64,000 bases of DNA from Enemella dayhoffiae. GTDB lineage: Bacteria > Actinomycetota > Actinomycetes > Propionibacteriales > Propionibacteriaceae. Where the stretch lies: assembly GCF_002250625.1 (NCBI RefSeq), contig NZ_NMVQ01000006.1:57589-121588 (forward strand), read 5' to 3'. Shown in pieces: positions 29,712 through 38,686 of the stretch (the stretch's first letter is position 1; each line of letters begins with the position of its first letter). A program made the translations under genes and the position numbers. The notes beneath the pieces are model-generated. The model made no database searches. It was not told where the DNA came from and saw only the letters and a program-made list of their open reading frames with translations.

Positions 29712-30614
29712 ATGACCGATCACGAGTTCATCACCACCGAGCTCCTCGACGACGGGGCGATCTGCCGGATCATGCTCAACCGGCAGCGGAACGCGCAGAA
29801 CCGCGGCCTGCTGGTCGAGCTGGACGAGGCCTTCCTGGCCGCCGAACGCGACGACCAGGTCAAGGAGATCATCCTCGGCGCCGAGGGCTCGGTGTTCTCC
29901 GCCGGACACGACACGGGATCGAAGCAGTCGATCGCCGAGTTCATGCCCGGCCCGGACCAGCACCCCAGCATGACCATCAACGGCGGCACCCGACAGGCGG
30001 CGGAAAAGCTGTTCCTGCAGGAGTGGCACTACTACTTCCAGAACACGCGGCGGTGGCGCGACCTGCGCAAGATCACCATCGCCCAGGTGCAGGGGCACGT
30101 GATCTCGGCCGGGCTGATGTTGATGTGGGCCTGCGACCGGATCGTGGCGGCGCAGGACACTCGGTTCTCCGACGTGGTGGGGCAGCGACTGGGGATGTGC
30201 GGGGTCGAATACTTCGCCCACCCGTGGGAGTTCGGTCCGCGCCGGACCAAACAGCTGCTGCTCACCGGCGACTCGATCGACGCCGAGGAGGCGTACCGGC
30301 TGGGCATGCCGGCCGAGATCGCCCCCGAGGCCGAGCTGGCCGACAAGACGTTGGAGCTGGCGCGACGGGTCGCGAAAATGCCGACCATGGCCGCCATGCT
30401 GATCAAGGAGTCGGTCAACCAGTCGGTGGACAACATGGGCTTCCAGAACGCGCTGAAGGCCTGCTTCACGCTGCATGAGTTGAACCACGCGCATTGGGCC
30501 TGGGTGCACGAGGACCACTTCCCGGTGGGTCGCGCCGAGGACGGGATCATGGGCGCGGTCACCCCGCCCCACCCCGGCTATGGCACCAAGGACAAGAAGG
30601 AGTCGACCGAGTGA
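29712..30614 (+). CDS. Enoyl-CoA hydratase/isomerase family protein
   Basis: A 300-residue crotonase. The first oxyanion segment reads AEGSVFSAGHDTGS and the second QVQGHVISAGLMLMWACDRIVA, but the usual catalytic Glu pair is not obvious, so hydratase, isomerase or C-C cleavage are all possible. It is longer than a minimal crotonase, with an insertion of about 30 residues (about 80-110) before the second motif. It follows the broken amidohydrolase and overlaps the thioesterase gene (GTGA), forming one operon that looks built for CoA-linked breakdown of a carboxylic acid. Confidence 0.85.
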   Translation: MTDHEFITTELLDDGAICRIMLNRQRNAQNRGLLVELDEAFLAAERDDQVKEIILGAEGSVFSAGHDTGSKQSIAEFMPGPDQHPSMTINGGTRQAAEKLFLQEWHYYFQNTRRWRDLRKITIAQVQGHVISAGLMLMWACDRIVAAQDTRFSDVVGQRLGMCGVEYFAHPWEFGPRRTKQLLLTGDSIDAEEAYRLGMPAEIAPEAELADKTLELARRVAKMPTMAAMLIKESVNQSVDNMGFQNALKACFTLHELNHAHWAWVHEDHFPVGRAEDGIMGAVTPPHPGYGTKDKKESTE

Positions 30615-31450
30615 GCGAGCACACCCGCGCCAAGGTGTCGGTCGAACAGGTGCTGGAGGTGCTGCAACTCGAGCAGGCCGGTGAGACCACCTTCACCGGC
30701 AACTCGGTGGGCTCCGAGGGCCCGGTGATCTTCGCCGGACAGCTGATCGGGCAGTTCATCGCCGCAGCGGCAGCCGTTTGCCCGGGCAAGCACGTCACCT
30801 CGGCGCACAGCACCTTCGCCCGCGCCGGCAAGCTGGAGACGCCGGTCGAGTTCGTGGTCGACACGCTGCACGAGGGCCGTTCGTTGGCCAGCGTGTCGGT
30901 GACCGCCCAGCAGGGGGAGCGACGGCTGGCCCGTTCGCTGCTGCTGCTCGGCAACGACGAACCCGACCTGGCCCAGCACTGCAGCGACGCCCCGTCGGTG
31001 CCGGGCCCCGACGAGTTGGAATCCCTGCATCCCTTGCAGGGTTGGGAACAGCGCAAGATCGGTGACGCCGACATCATGAGCGTCGACCACGTGGGGCCGG
31101 CCGAGCAGGTGTTCTGGTCCCGCTTCGACGCCGAGGGTGCCTCGACCGAGGTGCCGCAGGCGTTGGTCAACTGGGCCAGCGTGGCCGCCTTCCTCGGCGC
31201 CTCGGTGCTCCCGCACGAGGGGCTCGGGTTGTCGCGGGCGCACCGCGACATCTCCACCGGCGTGCTCAGCCACACAGTGTTCTTCCACCGCCCGTTCGAC
31301 CCGAGCGAGTGGGCGCTCTACAACGTGCAGAGCACCTTCACCGGCGCCGGCCGCGCGTTCGGTCGCGCCGAGGTGTTCGGCGGGGGTCAGCTGATCGCCA
31401 GCATCACCCAGGAGTCCATGCTCCGCCCGCTCACCGGCGGAGTCCTCTGA
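30611..31450 (+). CDS. Acyl-CoA thioesterase, TesB/double hot-dog family
   Basis: A 279-residue protein with two hot-dog halves. The first has FAGQLIGQFIAAAAAVCPGKHVTSAHSTFARAG, the second SHTVFFHRPFDPSEWALYNVQSTFTGAGRAFGRAEVF and GQLIASITQESM, matching TesB including the Asp/Thr/Gln catalytic trio region. It releases free acids from acyl-CoA. GTG 30611 overlaps the hydratase stop (GTGA), so translation is coupled. The 3' end overlaps the convergent HXXEE gene by 20 bp. Confidence 0.88.
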   Translation: MSEHTRAKVSVEQVLEVLQLEQAGETTFTGNSVGSEGPVIFAGQLIGQFIAAAAAVCPGKHVTSAHSTFARAGKLETPVEFVVDTLHEGRSLASVSVTAQQGERRLARSLLLLGNDEPDLAQHCSDAPSVPGPDELESLHPLQGWEQRKIGDADIMSVDHVGPAEQVFWSRFDAEGASTEVPQALVNWASVAAFLGASVLPHEGLGLSRAHRDISTGVLSHTVFFHRPFDPSEWALYNVQSTFTGAGRAFGRAEVFGGGQLIASITQESMLRPLTGGVL

Positions 31451-31955
31451 GCCTCTCCCGACGGCATCGCCGGGCGCGACTGGCCAGGTGGCCGAGGGTG
31501 TGTGCGCCCACCAGCACGCCGAGGGTTTGTGCGACGGCTCGGCCACGCCGCGGGCGCTGGGGTACGCCGGCGCGTTCCAGAGTGCGGGTGGCCCACCACC
31601 AGAACGGGATCACCACGGTCGGCGCCGTCACCACCCCGGTGGTATAGCCGCGGGTCAGTCCGGCCTGGCCAAGGTGACCGAAGCCGTGCATTCCGAACGC
31701 CCACAGGGAATCCTGGAAGAACTGTGAGCGGCCGCCGGAGCGTACCCCGGCCACGGCCGCCGCGGCCACTGTCACCCCGACCGCCGCGATGGCCACGGTG
31801 ACGTGGGTCTGGTCCGGAGGTGGGGGAGTCGGCACCCACCCGGGCAATCGGGATCGCATCCGGCGGACGCTGTCGGTATAGGTGAGCAGCTCCTCGAGGT
31901 CGTTGGCCAGCCAGGCGAGGAGCAGCCCGCCGGTGGCGAGGGTGGTGCGATCCAT
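31431..31955 (-). CDS. HXXEE domain-containing membrane protein
   Basis: A 174-residue protein with about four hydrophobic segments. The N-terminal WLANDLEELLTY resembles the signature of the HXXEE family (His partly lost, E-E kept); histidines recur in MHGFGHLGQAGLTRGY and GAHTLGHLASR, giving a possible intramembrane metal site. Function is unknown family-wide. ATG 31955 has GAAAGG upstream. Divergent from a TetR regulator, with a palindrome in its promoter, so it is probably the regulator's target. Its tail overlaps the thioesterase gene. Confidence 0.7.
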   Translation of the reverse strand: MDRTTLATGGLLLAWLANDLEELLTYTDSVRRMRSRLPGWVPTPPPPDQTHVTVAIAAVGVTVAAAAVAGVRSGGRSQFFQDSLWAFGMHGFGHLGQAGLTRGYTTGVVTAPTVVIPFWWWATRTLERAGVPQRPRRGRAVAQTLGVLVGAHTLGHLASRARRCRRERLRGLRR

Positions 31956-31983
31956 CGGACGGCCTTTCGTCGGCTAGTTTCGA

Positions 31984-31994
31984 TACCAATGGTA
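31984..31994. promoter_or_regulatory. TACCA-A-TGGTA dyad, candidate TetR operator
   Basis: An 11-bp near-perfect palindrome 29 bp before the HXXEE start codon, inside the 166-bp divergent region shared with a TetR-family regulator gene. Confidence 0.45.
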
Positions 31995-32121
31995 GCGTAA
32001 CAGACCGGCGTCACAATCGCCCCCAGATCGAGGTCGTTTTCGCACTGTGCAAAGAGAGCCCCGATCTGGTCATGATCATTTCGTTGGGTGGGGTCGGGTG
32101 ACGTGGCTCTAGGGTGGGGGA

Positions 32122-32682
32122 GTGACTTCTGCCGGTGGCCGTCCCCGTGACTCCGCGCTCGACGGCCGTGTGGTCGAGGCGACCGTGGAACTGCTGCGGG
32201 AGAAAGGATTCCGCGGGCTGCGCGTGGCTGAGGTCGCGGCACGGGCCGGCGTACCGAAGTCGAGCATCTATCGCCGCTGGCCCTCGCTCACCGAGCTGGC
32301 CGTCGACGCGATGGCCCAGACGGTGGACCATCCGGAGCAGTCGCCCGGGGACGACCCGGCGGCCGATCTCGATGCGCTGCTCGTGGCCGTGCACGCGACC
32401 ATGACCGCCCCGCTGGGCCGCGCCCTGCTCCAGGTCGGGCTCGACCTGCTGGACCAGCCCGAGGTCGCGGCCGATTATCGCCGCCGGTTGGTGGATCCGT
32501 TGCGGACGTCGGCCATCACCGCGGTACGCCGCGGCAACGACCTGGGCCGATGGCAGGTGGCCGATCCCGCGCTGGCCGTGGACATGGTGGTGGGCGCGCT
32601 GGTCTATCGGCTGCTGGTGCTGCGCAGTACGCCCAGCCTGACCGAACTGCGGGCCGCGGTCCGCCAGCTCACCGACACCTGA
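32122..32682 (+). CDS. TetR/AcrR family transcriptional regulator
   Basis: 186 residues. The HTH is GLRVAEVAARAGVPKSSIYRRWPSL at about 32-57, followed by a variable ligand domain of TetR_C type (ADPALAVDMVVGALVYRLLVL near the end). GTG 32122 sits 6 nt after TAGGGT and no Shine-Dalgarno is clear, so it is probably leaderless. It is divergent from the HXXEE membrane protein and probably represses it and itself. Ligand unknown. Confidence 0.88.
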   Translation: MTSAGGRPRDSALDGRVVEATVELLREKGFRGLRVAEVAARAGVPKSSIYRRWPSLTELAVDAMAQTVDHPEQSPGDDPAADLDALLVAVHATMTAPLGRALLQVGLDLLDQPEVAADYRRRLVDPLRTSAITAVRRGNDLGRWQVADPALAVDMVVGALVYRLLVLRSTPSLTELRAAVRQLTDT

Positions 32683-32703
32683 GCGCGCGGCCAGCGGCCC
32701 GGC

Positions 32704-33369
32704 TCAGATAAAGTATTCGGGCTCGGCCAGCGCCATCTGGGCCCGGCTGCGCGCGGTGGCGGGTACGCCGACGGCGGTGTGCTCGGCCGGTACATCACGG
32801 GTCACCACCGCGTTCGCGCCGACCGCGGCGCCCCGGCCGACCACGACGGGCCCCAGGATCCGGGCCCCCGCGCCGACGACCACTCCGTCCTCCAGGGTGG
32901 GGTGCCGCTTCACCTTCTGCAGGGTGCGACCGCCCAGGTTGACCCCGTTGTAGAGCATCACGTCGTCACCGATTTCGGCGGTCTCGCCGATCACCACGCC
33001 CATTCCGTGGTCGATGAAGAAGCGCCGTCCGATGGTGGCACCGGGGTGGATCTCGATCCCGGTCAGCCCACGGTTCACGTGGGAAAGCACCCGCGCGGGC
33101 AGTTTGCCTCGCTCGCCGGAATGCCACAGCGCGTTGGCCGCGCGGTGCATCCAGATCGCATGCAGCCCCGGATAGGCGAGCACCAGCTCGGCGGTGGAGC
33201 GGGCCGCCGGGTCGTTGCGGCGAGCGGAATCGAGGTCCTCGGTGAAGCGGTCGGCAACCCGACGGAACAGGCCGCCGAGGCCGGGCCGAGGGCTGTCGCC
33301 CCCCGCGCCGGCCCGATCCCGGTCAGTGCGGACCCGGTTGCGGGCGGCGCTGCCGGGCTGCTTGTGCAT
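32704..33369 (-). CDS. cysE: Serine O-acetyltransferase (CysE/EpsC)
   Basis: A 221-residue enzyme making O-acetylserine from serine and acetyl-CoA. After a basic N-terminus and helical region, the left-handed beta-helix begins near 105: [30 protein letters not shown] contains the catalytic His-Asp pair, with [18 protein letters not shown] after it. ATG 33369 is chosen since GGTGGAG lies 5 nt upstream; GTG 33375 overlapping the cysK stop is possible. Downstream partner of cysK in one operon for cysteine synthesis. Confidence 0.93.
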   Translation of the reverse strand: MHKQPGSAARNRVRTDRDRAGAGGDSPRPGLGGLFRRVADRFTEDLDSARRNDPAARSTAELVLAYPGLHAIWMHRAANALWHSGERGKLPARVLSHVNRGLTGIEIHPGATIGRRFFIDHGMGVVIGETAEIGDDVMLYNGVNLGGRTLQKVKRHPTLEDGVVVGAGARILGPVVVGRGAAVGANAVVTRDVPAEHTAVGVPATARSRAQMALAEPEYFI

Positions 33370-33371
33370 GG

Positions 33372-34301
33372 TCACTCCACCAGACCCTCGAAGAGCACGG
33401 TGGACAGATAGCGCTCGCCGAAGTCGGGCACGATCACCACGATGGTCTTGCCGGCGTTCTCGGGGCGCTGGGCGACCTCGACGGCCGAGGCGACGGCGGC
33501 GCCGCCGGACAGCCCGGCGAGGATGCCCTCCTCGGTGGCGAGCTTGCGGGCATACTCCTTGGCGGCCGCCACGTCCTGCGGCACGACCTCGTCGAACACC
33601 TCGGTGTCGAGCACCTCGGGCACGAAGTTGGCGCCGATACCCTGGATCTTGTGCGGGCCGGGCTGGCCGCCGGAGAGGATCGGCGACTCCTTCGGCTCGA
33701 CGGCGACGATCTGCACCTCGGGCTTGCGCTGCTTCAACACCTGGCCGACGCCGGTGATGGTGCCGCCGGTGCCGATGCCGGCGACGAAAATGTCGACCTT
33801 GCCGTCGGTGTCGTTCCAGATCTCCTCGGCGGTGGTCTTGCGGTGGATCTCGGCGTTCGCCTCGTTGGCGAACTGACGGACCAGCACCGCGCCGTCCTGC
33901 GAACCGATCTCCTCGGCCTTGTTGACCGCACCCTTCATGCCCTCGGAGCCGGGGGTCTGCACCAGTTCGGCGCCGTAGGCCCGGAGCAGCGCCTTGCGCT
34001 CGGCGGACATGGTCTCCGGCATCGCCAGCACCACCTTGTAGCCGCGGGCGGCGCCCACCATCGCCAACGCGATACCGGTGTTGCCGGAGGTGGCCTCCAC
34101 GATGGTGCCACCGGGCTTCAGCTGACCGGACGCCTCGGCGGCGTCGATCATCGCCACCCCGATCCGGTCCTTAACGCTGTTGGCGGGGTTGTAGAACTCC
34201 AGCTTGGCCAGCACGGTGGCCTGGCTATCGCCGACCACTCGGTTCAGCTTCACCAGCGGGGTCCGGCCGGTCAGCTTGGTCACATCGTCAAAGATCGTCA
34301 T
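33372..34301 (-). CDS. cysK: Cysteine synthase A (O-acetylserine sulfhydrylase)
   Basis: A 309-residue PLP enzyme that replaces the acetyl group of O-acetylserine with sulfide. PLP lysine is in [11 protein letters not shown] (Lys44), the substrate loop TSGNTG at 71-76, and the phosphate-binding [10 protein letters not shown] near 177-186. ATG 34301 is the family start; the frame extends another 270 bp upstream without homology. It has GGAG upstream. cysE starts within 3 bp after its stop, so the two are coupled, as befits enzymes that form the cysteine synthase complex. Confidence 0.96.
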   Translation of the reverse strand: MTIFDDVTKLTGRTPLVKLNRVVGDSQATVLAKLEFYNPANSVKDRIGVAMIDAAEASGQLKPGGTIVEATSGNTGIALAMVGAARGYKVVLAMPETMSAERKALLRAYGAELVQTPGSEGMKGAVNKAEEIGSQDGAVLVRQFANEANAEIHRKTTAEEIWNDTDGKVDIFVAGIGTGGTITGVGQVLKQRKPEVQIVAVEPKESPILSGGQPGPHKIQGIGANFVPEVLDTEVFDEVVPQDVAAAKEYARKLATEEGILAGLSGGAAVASAVEVAQRPENAGKTIVVIVPDFGERYLSTVLFEGLVE

Positions 34302-34340
34302 GGCTCCATAAACAACAGCAATGGGCGGGCTATTCCGGCC

Positions 34341-34359
34341 CTGTCCATCATCCGGACAG
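34341..34359. promoter_or_regulatory. CTGTCC-N7-GGACAG dyad upstream of cysK
   Basis: A perfect 6-bp dyad 40-58 bp before the cysK start codon, between cysK and the divergent PPOX remnant. It could be the operator of a sulfur regulator, but no regulator gene is nearby. Confidence 0.4.
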
Positions 34360-34376
34360 TTCTCCAGGGTTGGGGC

Positions 34377-34668
34377 ATGGCGACCTGGCAGGAACTGACC
34401 GTTGCGGCCCCGCGGATCACCGAGGGTGTCCGAGGGGGACGCGAAGGTGTGGGGCACCGTCGCCGACGTGCCGGACCGCGACCTGCACCAGCGGTTCGCC
34501 GGCGACCTGTTCGAGCGGACCGGCTTCGACCTGCGCGGTGAGTTGTTCGACCACTTCTCCCGCGCCGAACTCACCGGCGCGTCCTCGGTCGAGGTGGTCG
34601 ACGATCACCTGGACGTCACGGTCTGGCGCTCCGGCGAGGCCGCCGAGCGGGTGATCCAGAAGCGCTGA
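34377..34668 (+). pseudogene. Pyridoxamine 5'-phosphate oxidase-like flavoprotein, internally deleted
   Basis: ATG 34377 begins [19 protein letters not shown], a typical start of the actinobacterial PPOX-like family. Near 34430 the homology jumps, in another frame, to [15 protein letters not shown], then FHLF-type core equivalents [21 protein letters not shown] and VWRSGEAAERVIQKR to the TGA at 34666. Roughly 60 residues covering the flavin-binding strands are missing and the frame is shifted. The gene is divergent from cysK. An 88-residue product from 34402 could be made but would lack the cofactor site. Confidence 0.65.
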
Positions 34669-34715
34669 GCCGCAATCGCCACGGCAGCGCTTCGCCGGTT
34701 TGCTTGACTGGGTGC

Positions 34716-36860
34716 GTGTCCGCCCGCCCCTCCCGCCTGCTGTTCGTGCTGCTCGCGATGGTTCTGCTGGTGGTGGCGTGCACCCCGAGCCAGCCGCCCG
34801 TTCCGCCGGATCACGGGTTGGTCGACCAGGCCACCTGGCACGCCCGGCAACGGGCGTACCTGCAGCACGCCACCCGCACGTTGACCCGTGGCAACCCGGA
34901 GAGCCTGATCGCCAACCTGAGCCGCTCCGCCGCCGAGCCGGATTTCCGGATCGACGCCCGCGAATTCACCGCCGCCGACCTGCGCGTGCAGTTGCAGCGG
35001 ATCGACACCCACGTCGACACCAGCGACTTCGACCTGATGCGGTTGTTCCTGCTGTGGCGTACCCAGTCCGAACGACTCGACCCGAAGCTGTCCTTCGCGC
35101 TGCGCCAGCGACTGCTCGGATTCCGTTACTGGTATGACGATCCGCGCCCCGGGGGGATGATCGACCACAAGTGGTTCTGGTCGGAGAACCACCGGATCAT
35201 CGTGCACACGCTGGAATACCTGGCCGGTGGCGCGCTGCCGGACGAGCGGTTCACCATTACCGGGCAGCCGGGCCGCGCGCACGCCGAGCGAGGCCGGCAG
35301 CGGGTGCTCGGTTGGTTGGACGAGAAGGCGCGCTGGGGGTTCAGCGAGTGGCACTCCGACGTCTACTACCCCGAGGACATCCAGGCGCTGCTGCTGCTCA
35401 CCGAGTTCGCCGAGCCCGAGGTGGCCGACCGGGCGACGGCGATGCTGGACGTGTTCTTCGCCGACCTCGCCACCCACCAGCTGCGCGGCAACTTCGGCGC
35501 CACCCACGGGCGCTCCTACATGAAGGACAAGTCCCGCGCCGCCGACCAGAACACCCGCGACCTGGTGCACTTCCTGTTCGACAGCAACCCCGCCGGCTAT
35601 TCCGAGCACGTCGACTTCGGCACCCTGATGCTCGCCACCGGTACCCGTTACCGGCTGCCGGTGGCGATTCAGCGGCTGGCGCACACGCCGACCGAGTTCA
35701 CCGATCGCCAGCGGATGGGAGTGCCGATCGACCCGACGCTGCCGGTCAGCGCAGACCCGGTCGCACCGCCGGGCACCAGCTTCGCCAAACCCGAGGATGT
35801 CGCCTTCTGGTGGGATCGCGGGGCGATGACCGCCTGGCAGGTGGTGCCGATCTCGCTGCGGCTGATCCGGGAGCAGGAGCTGTGGCGGACCCAGCTGTTC
35901 GAGCAGTTGCGCCCGTTGTTCCGGCAACAGGGCACCGCCGACACCGAGGGGGCCCAGCACGTGGCGTACGCCCTCGGCTGTCAGGTGAACGCCGGGCTGC
36001 TCAGCGAGGTGAACACCGTCACCTGGCGCGGCCCGCGGGCGATGCTGTCCTCGGTGCAGGACTATCGCCCCGGCTGTGTCGGGCGGCAGTATCACGCCTG
36101 GCAGGCGACGCTGTCGCCGGACGCGGTGGTGTTCACCACCCACCCGGGCAACCCGGATCGCGCCCGCGCCAACGGTGGTCGCTGGGTCGATGACGACCTC
36201 TACTGGAACGGCGGGCTGACGATGCCTCGCACGGCCCAGTCGGGGCGGGCGCTGATCAGCATCTATGCGCCCCGCTTCCCGGCCGGCCGGGAAGCCGATC
36301 AGGCCGAGGCGAACTATCTGCCGATGACCCACGCCTTCCTGCCCACCCAGCACTTCGACGAGGTACGCCAGGTCGGTGGCTGGACCGTCGCGCGCTCCGG
36401 CGACGGTTACGTCGGGCTGTGGTCACAGCGCCCCACGCGGTGGGCGCCGGTCGCGCCCAACCCGGCCGGGCTGAACCGCCCCTACGACCTGGTGGCCGAC
36501 GGCGGGGCGGACAACGTGTGGATCACCGAGGTCGGTTCGCGCGAGCAGTACGGATCCTTCGACGCGTTCGTGCGGGCGCTGGAGCGGGCCCGGGTCGAGG
36601 CCGTTCCGCGCGGGGTGGCCAACGGGGTCGCGCAGGGGTTCGACGTGACGTACCACTCCCCGGCCGAAGGGCGGTTGGCGTTCGGCTCCAGCGGGCTGTT
36701 CACCGTGGACGGCCGGATGGTGGACCAGCACAGCGGGCCGCGGGCCGCGAACCCGTTCGTGCGCGCCGAATCCGGCACCGGGCAGTGGCGGATCGACATC
36801 GACGGCGCCCAACTGGAGCTCGACCTGTTCCGTGGCACACGGGTCGCGCGGCTCAACTAG
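34716..36860 (+). CDS. Large secreted lipoprotein of unknown function
   Basis: A 714-residue protein. GTG 34716 begins a lipoprotein signal: SRLLFVLLAMVLLVVACTP, with LVVAC as lipobox (Cys about 23). The body has no motif I can name. Recurrent features are aromatic/His clusters: HKWFWSENHRIIVHTLEYLAG near 150-170 and RWGFSEWHSDVYYPEDIQALL near 205-225, THGRSYMKDKSR near 265-276, then a beta-rich second half with many Trp and Tyr. The alternation of helical repeats then beta domain resembles toroid polysaccharide-active enzymes (heparinase/alginate-lyase-like architecture), which is only an inference. It stands alone and ends at a nested inverted repeat. Confidence 0.72.
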   Translation: MSARPSRLLFVLLAMVLLVVACTPSQPPVPPDHGLVDQATWHARQRAYLQHATRTLTRGNPESLIANLSRSAAEPDFRIDAREFTAADLRVQLQRIDTHVDTSDFDLMRLFLLWRTQSERLDPKLSFALRQRLLGFRYWYDDPRPGGMIDHKWFWSENHRIIVHTLEYLAGGALPDERFTITGQPGRAHAERGRQRVLGWLDEKARWGFSEWHSDVYYPEDIQALLLLTEFAEPEVADRATAMLDVFFADLATHQLRGNFGATHGRSYMKDKSRAADQNTRDLVHFLFDSNPAGYSEHVDFGTLMLATGTRYRLPVAIQRLAHTPTEFTDRQRMGVPIDPTLPVSADPVAPPGTSFAKPEDVAFWWDRGAMTAWQVVPISLRLIREQELWRTQLFEQLRPLFRQQGTADTEGAQHVAYALGCQVNAGLLSEVNTVTWRGPRAMLSSVQDYRPGCVGRQYHAWQATLSPDAVVFTTHPGNPDRARANGGRWVDDDLYWNGGLTMPRTAQSGRALISIYAPRFPAGREADQAEANYLPMTHAFLPTQHFDEVRQVGGWTVARSGDGYVGLWSQRPTRWAPVAPNPAGLNRPYDLVADGGADNVWITEVGSREQYGSFDAFVRALERARVEAVPRGVANGVAQGFDVTYHSPAEGRLAFGSSGLFTVDGRMVDQHSGPRAANPFVRAESGTGQWRIDIDGAQLELDLFRGTRVARLN

Positions 36861-36880
36861 CGGCAATGCCCGTGACGTCT

Positions 36881-36962
36881 GACCTGCAGTGTGTCGGAAC
36901 AGGTGTCTGCGAAACCCAGTCCCACTGGGTTTGATCATGGTCGCTCACGGAGACTGCAGGTC
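36881..36962. terminator. Nested inverted repeats between convergent genes, bidirectional terminator
   Basis: Inner hairpin AAACCCAGT-CCC-ACTGGGTTT (36912-36932) lies within outer 10-bp arms GACCTGCAGT (36881-36890) and ACTGCAGGTC (36953-36962). It separates the lipoprotein gene from the convergent FAD dehydrogenase. Confidence 0.65.
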
Positions 36963-36987
36963 GCACGCCCCGCTCCACCGAGGGCAT

Positions 36988-38640
36988 TCAGCCGCGCAGC
37001 GCGTCGCCCAGCGCCTCGCCGACCTGGCGTCCGGTGAACAGGCAGCCGCCGAGGAAGGTGCCCTCCAGGGCCCGATAGCCGTGCATCCCGCCGCCCCCGA
37101 AGCCGGCCGCCTCGCCGACGGCGTACACCCCGGGCAGCGGCGTGCCGTCGGCCCGCAGCACCTGCCCGGACAGGTTGGTGGCCAGGCCGCCGAGGGTTTT
37201 GCGGGTCAGCACGTGCAGCCGCACCGCGACCAGTGGGGAGCGGTTGGCGCGACCGTTCCGGTCGCACAGCGGGTGCGGCGGGACGATCCGCATCAGCCGA
37301 TCGACCAGATAGCTGCGCGCGGCCCGGGTGGCGACCACCTGCGGGTCCTTGCCCAGCCCGCTGCGCACCTGGTCGTCGCGGGCCAGCACCAGCCGGTGCA
37401 GCCCGCCGGGATCGATCTGGTCGGTGCCGGTGAGCCGGTTCATCTTCTCGGCCAGCTCGGTCAGCGTGCCGGCGGTGAGGAAATCGGCCCCGCGGTCGAG
37501 GAACGCCTGCACCTCCTCGGTCGGCCCCGGCCGGACCCGGGTGAGCAGCTCCTTCACGTCCTTGTCGGTCATGTCGTGGTTCTGCTCCGACCCGGACAGC
37601 GCGAACTCCTTGGCGACGGTCTCCAGGTCGCACACGAACCAGGACCAGTCGTGTCCGCGGCTGGTGATCGCGCGCAGCGTGCCGAGGGAGTCGAAACCGG
37701 GATAGTTGGGGGCGGGCAGGCGTACGCCGTCGGCGTCCAGCCACAGCGAGCTCGGCCCGGGCAGGATCCGGATGCCGTGCTGGGACCACAGCGGCGAGTG
37801 GTTCTGGATCCCCTCGGGGTAGTGCCACATCCGGTCGGAGTTGATCAGCTCGCCACCGGCGGCCGCGGTGGTCTGCAGCATCCGGCCGTCCACATGGTCG
37901 GGTACGCCGGCGATCAGGTGCTCCGGCGCCGCCCCCCAGGCGGTCGGCCAGTTCTGGCGTACCAGGTCGAAATTGCCGCCGATGCCGCCGCTCGCCACCA
38001 CCACCGCCTGAGCGGTCAGCTGGAAGCCGGCCACCCGGTCCCGGTTGGTCCGCCGCCCCCGCTCGGCGGCGTCGGGGGCGAGCACGTGACCGCCGACCCG
38101 CACCCCGGATTCGTTGCTGGACAGCGAATCCACGTAGTGGCGGTACCGCAGTTCGATCCGCGGCGAGTCCTGCACGTCGGCGGCGAACGGGGCGACCAGC
38201 CCGGGGCCGGTGCCCCAGGTGATGTGGAATCGCGGCACCGAGTTGCCGTGCCCACCGACCGGCTGGCCGCCGCGCTCGGCCCACTGCACCAGGGGCAGCA
38301 GTCCCACCCCGAGCTGGCGCAGCCAGGCTCGCTTCTCGCCGGCGGCGAAGTGCACGTACGCCTCCGCCCAGCGCCGCGGCCACTCGTCGCAGGGTCGGTC
38401 GAACCCGGCCGAGCCGAGCCAGTCGGCCAGGGCCAGCTCGACCGAGTCCTTGACCCCGAGTCGTCGCTGTTCGGGGGAGTTGACCAGGAACAGCCCGCCG
38501 AAGGACCAGAACGCCTGCCCGCCGAGGGATTGCTCCCCTTCGGCGTCCAGCACGAGCACCCGCAGCCCGCGCCGGGCGGCGGTGCTGGCGGCGACCAGGC
38601 CGGAGAGTCCGGCTCCGATGACGATGACGTCGGCGTCCAT
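36988..38640 (-). CDS. FAD-binding dehydrogenase (KstD / fumarate-reductase flavoprotein-like)
   Basis: A 550-residue flavoenzyme. The N-terminal dinucleotide motif is VIVIGAGLSGLVAAS with Gly9-x-Gly11-x2-Gly14; ASGGIGGNFDLVRQNWP and a C-terminal GVYAVGEAAGFGGGGMHGYRALEGTFLGGCLFTGR close the FAD domain. This is the group annotated as FAD-binding dehydrogenase, related to 3-ketosteroid 1-dehydrogenases and flavocytochrome c. Substrate not predictable. ATG 38640 is preferred over upstream in-frame starts because the Rossmann strand begins there. The TetR gene on the same strand ends 46 bp upstream and may control it. Confidence 0.86.
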   Translation of the reverse strand: MDADVIVIGAGLSGLVAASTAARRGLRVLVLDAEGEQSLGGQAFWSFGGLFLVNSPEQRRLGVKDSVELALADWLGSAGFDRPCDEWPRRWAEAYVHFAAGEKRAWLRQLGVGLLPLVQWAERGGQPVGGHGNSVPRFHITWGTGPGLVAPFAADVQDSPRIELRYRHYVDSLSSNESGVRVGGHVLAPDAAERGRRTNRDRVAGFQLTAQAVVVASGGIGGNFDLVRQNWPTAWGAAPEHLIAGVPDHVDGRMLQTTAAAGGELINSDRMWHYPEGIQNHSPLWSQHGIRILPGPSSLWLDADGVRLPAPNYPGFDSLGTLRAITSRGHDWSWFVCDLETVAKEFALSGSEQNHDMTDKDVKELLTRVRPGPTEEVQAFLDRGADFLTAGTLTELAEKMNRLTGTDQIDPGGLHRLVLARDDQVRSGLGKDPQVVATRAARSYLVDRLMRIVPPHPLCDRNGRANRSPLVAVRLHVLTRKTLGGLATNLSGQVLRADGTPLPGVYAVGEAAGFGGGGMHGYRALEGTFLGGCLFTGRQVGEALGDALRG

Positions 38641-38686
38641 GGCGGCAGCCTGCCACGAGTCGGGCCGCGGCGGAAGCGAATCTGGG

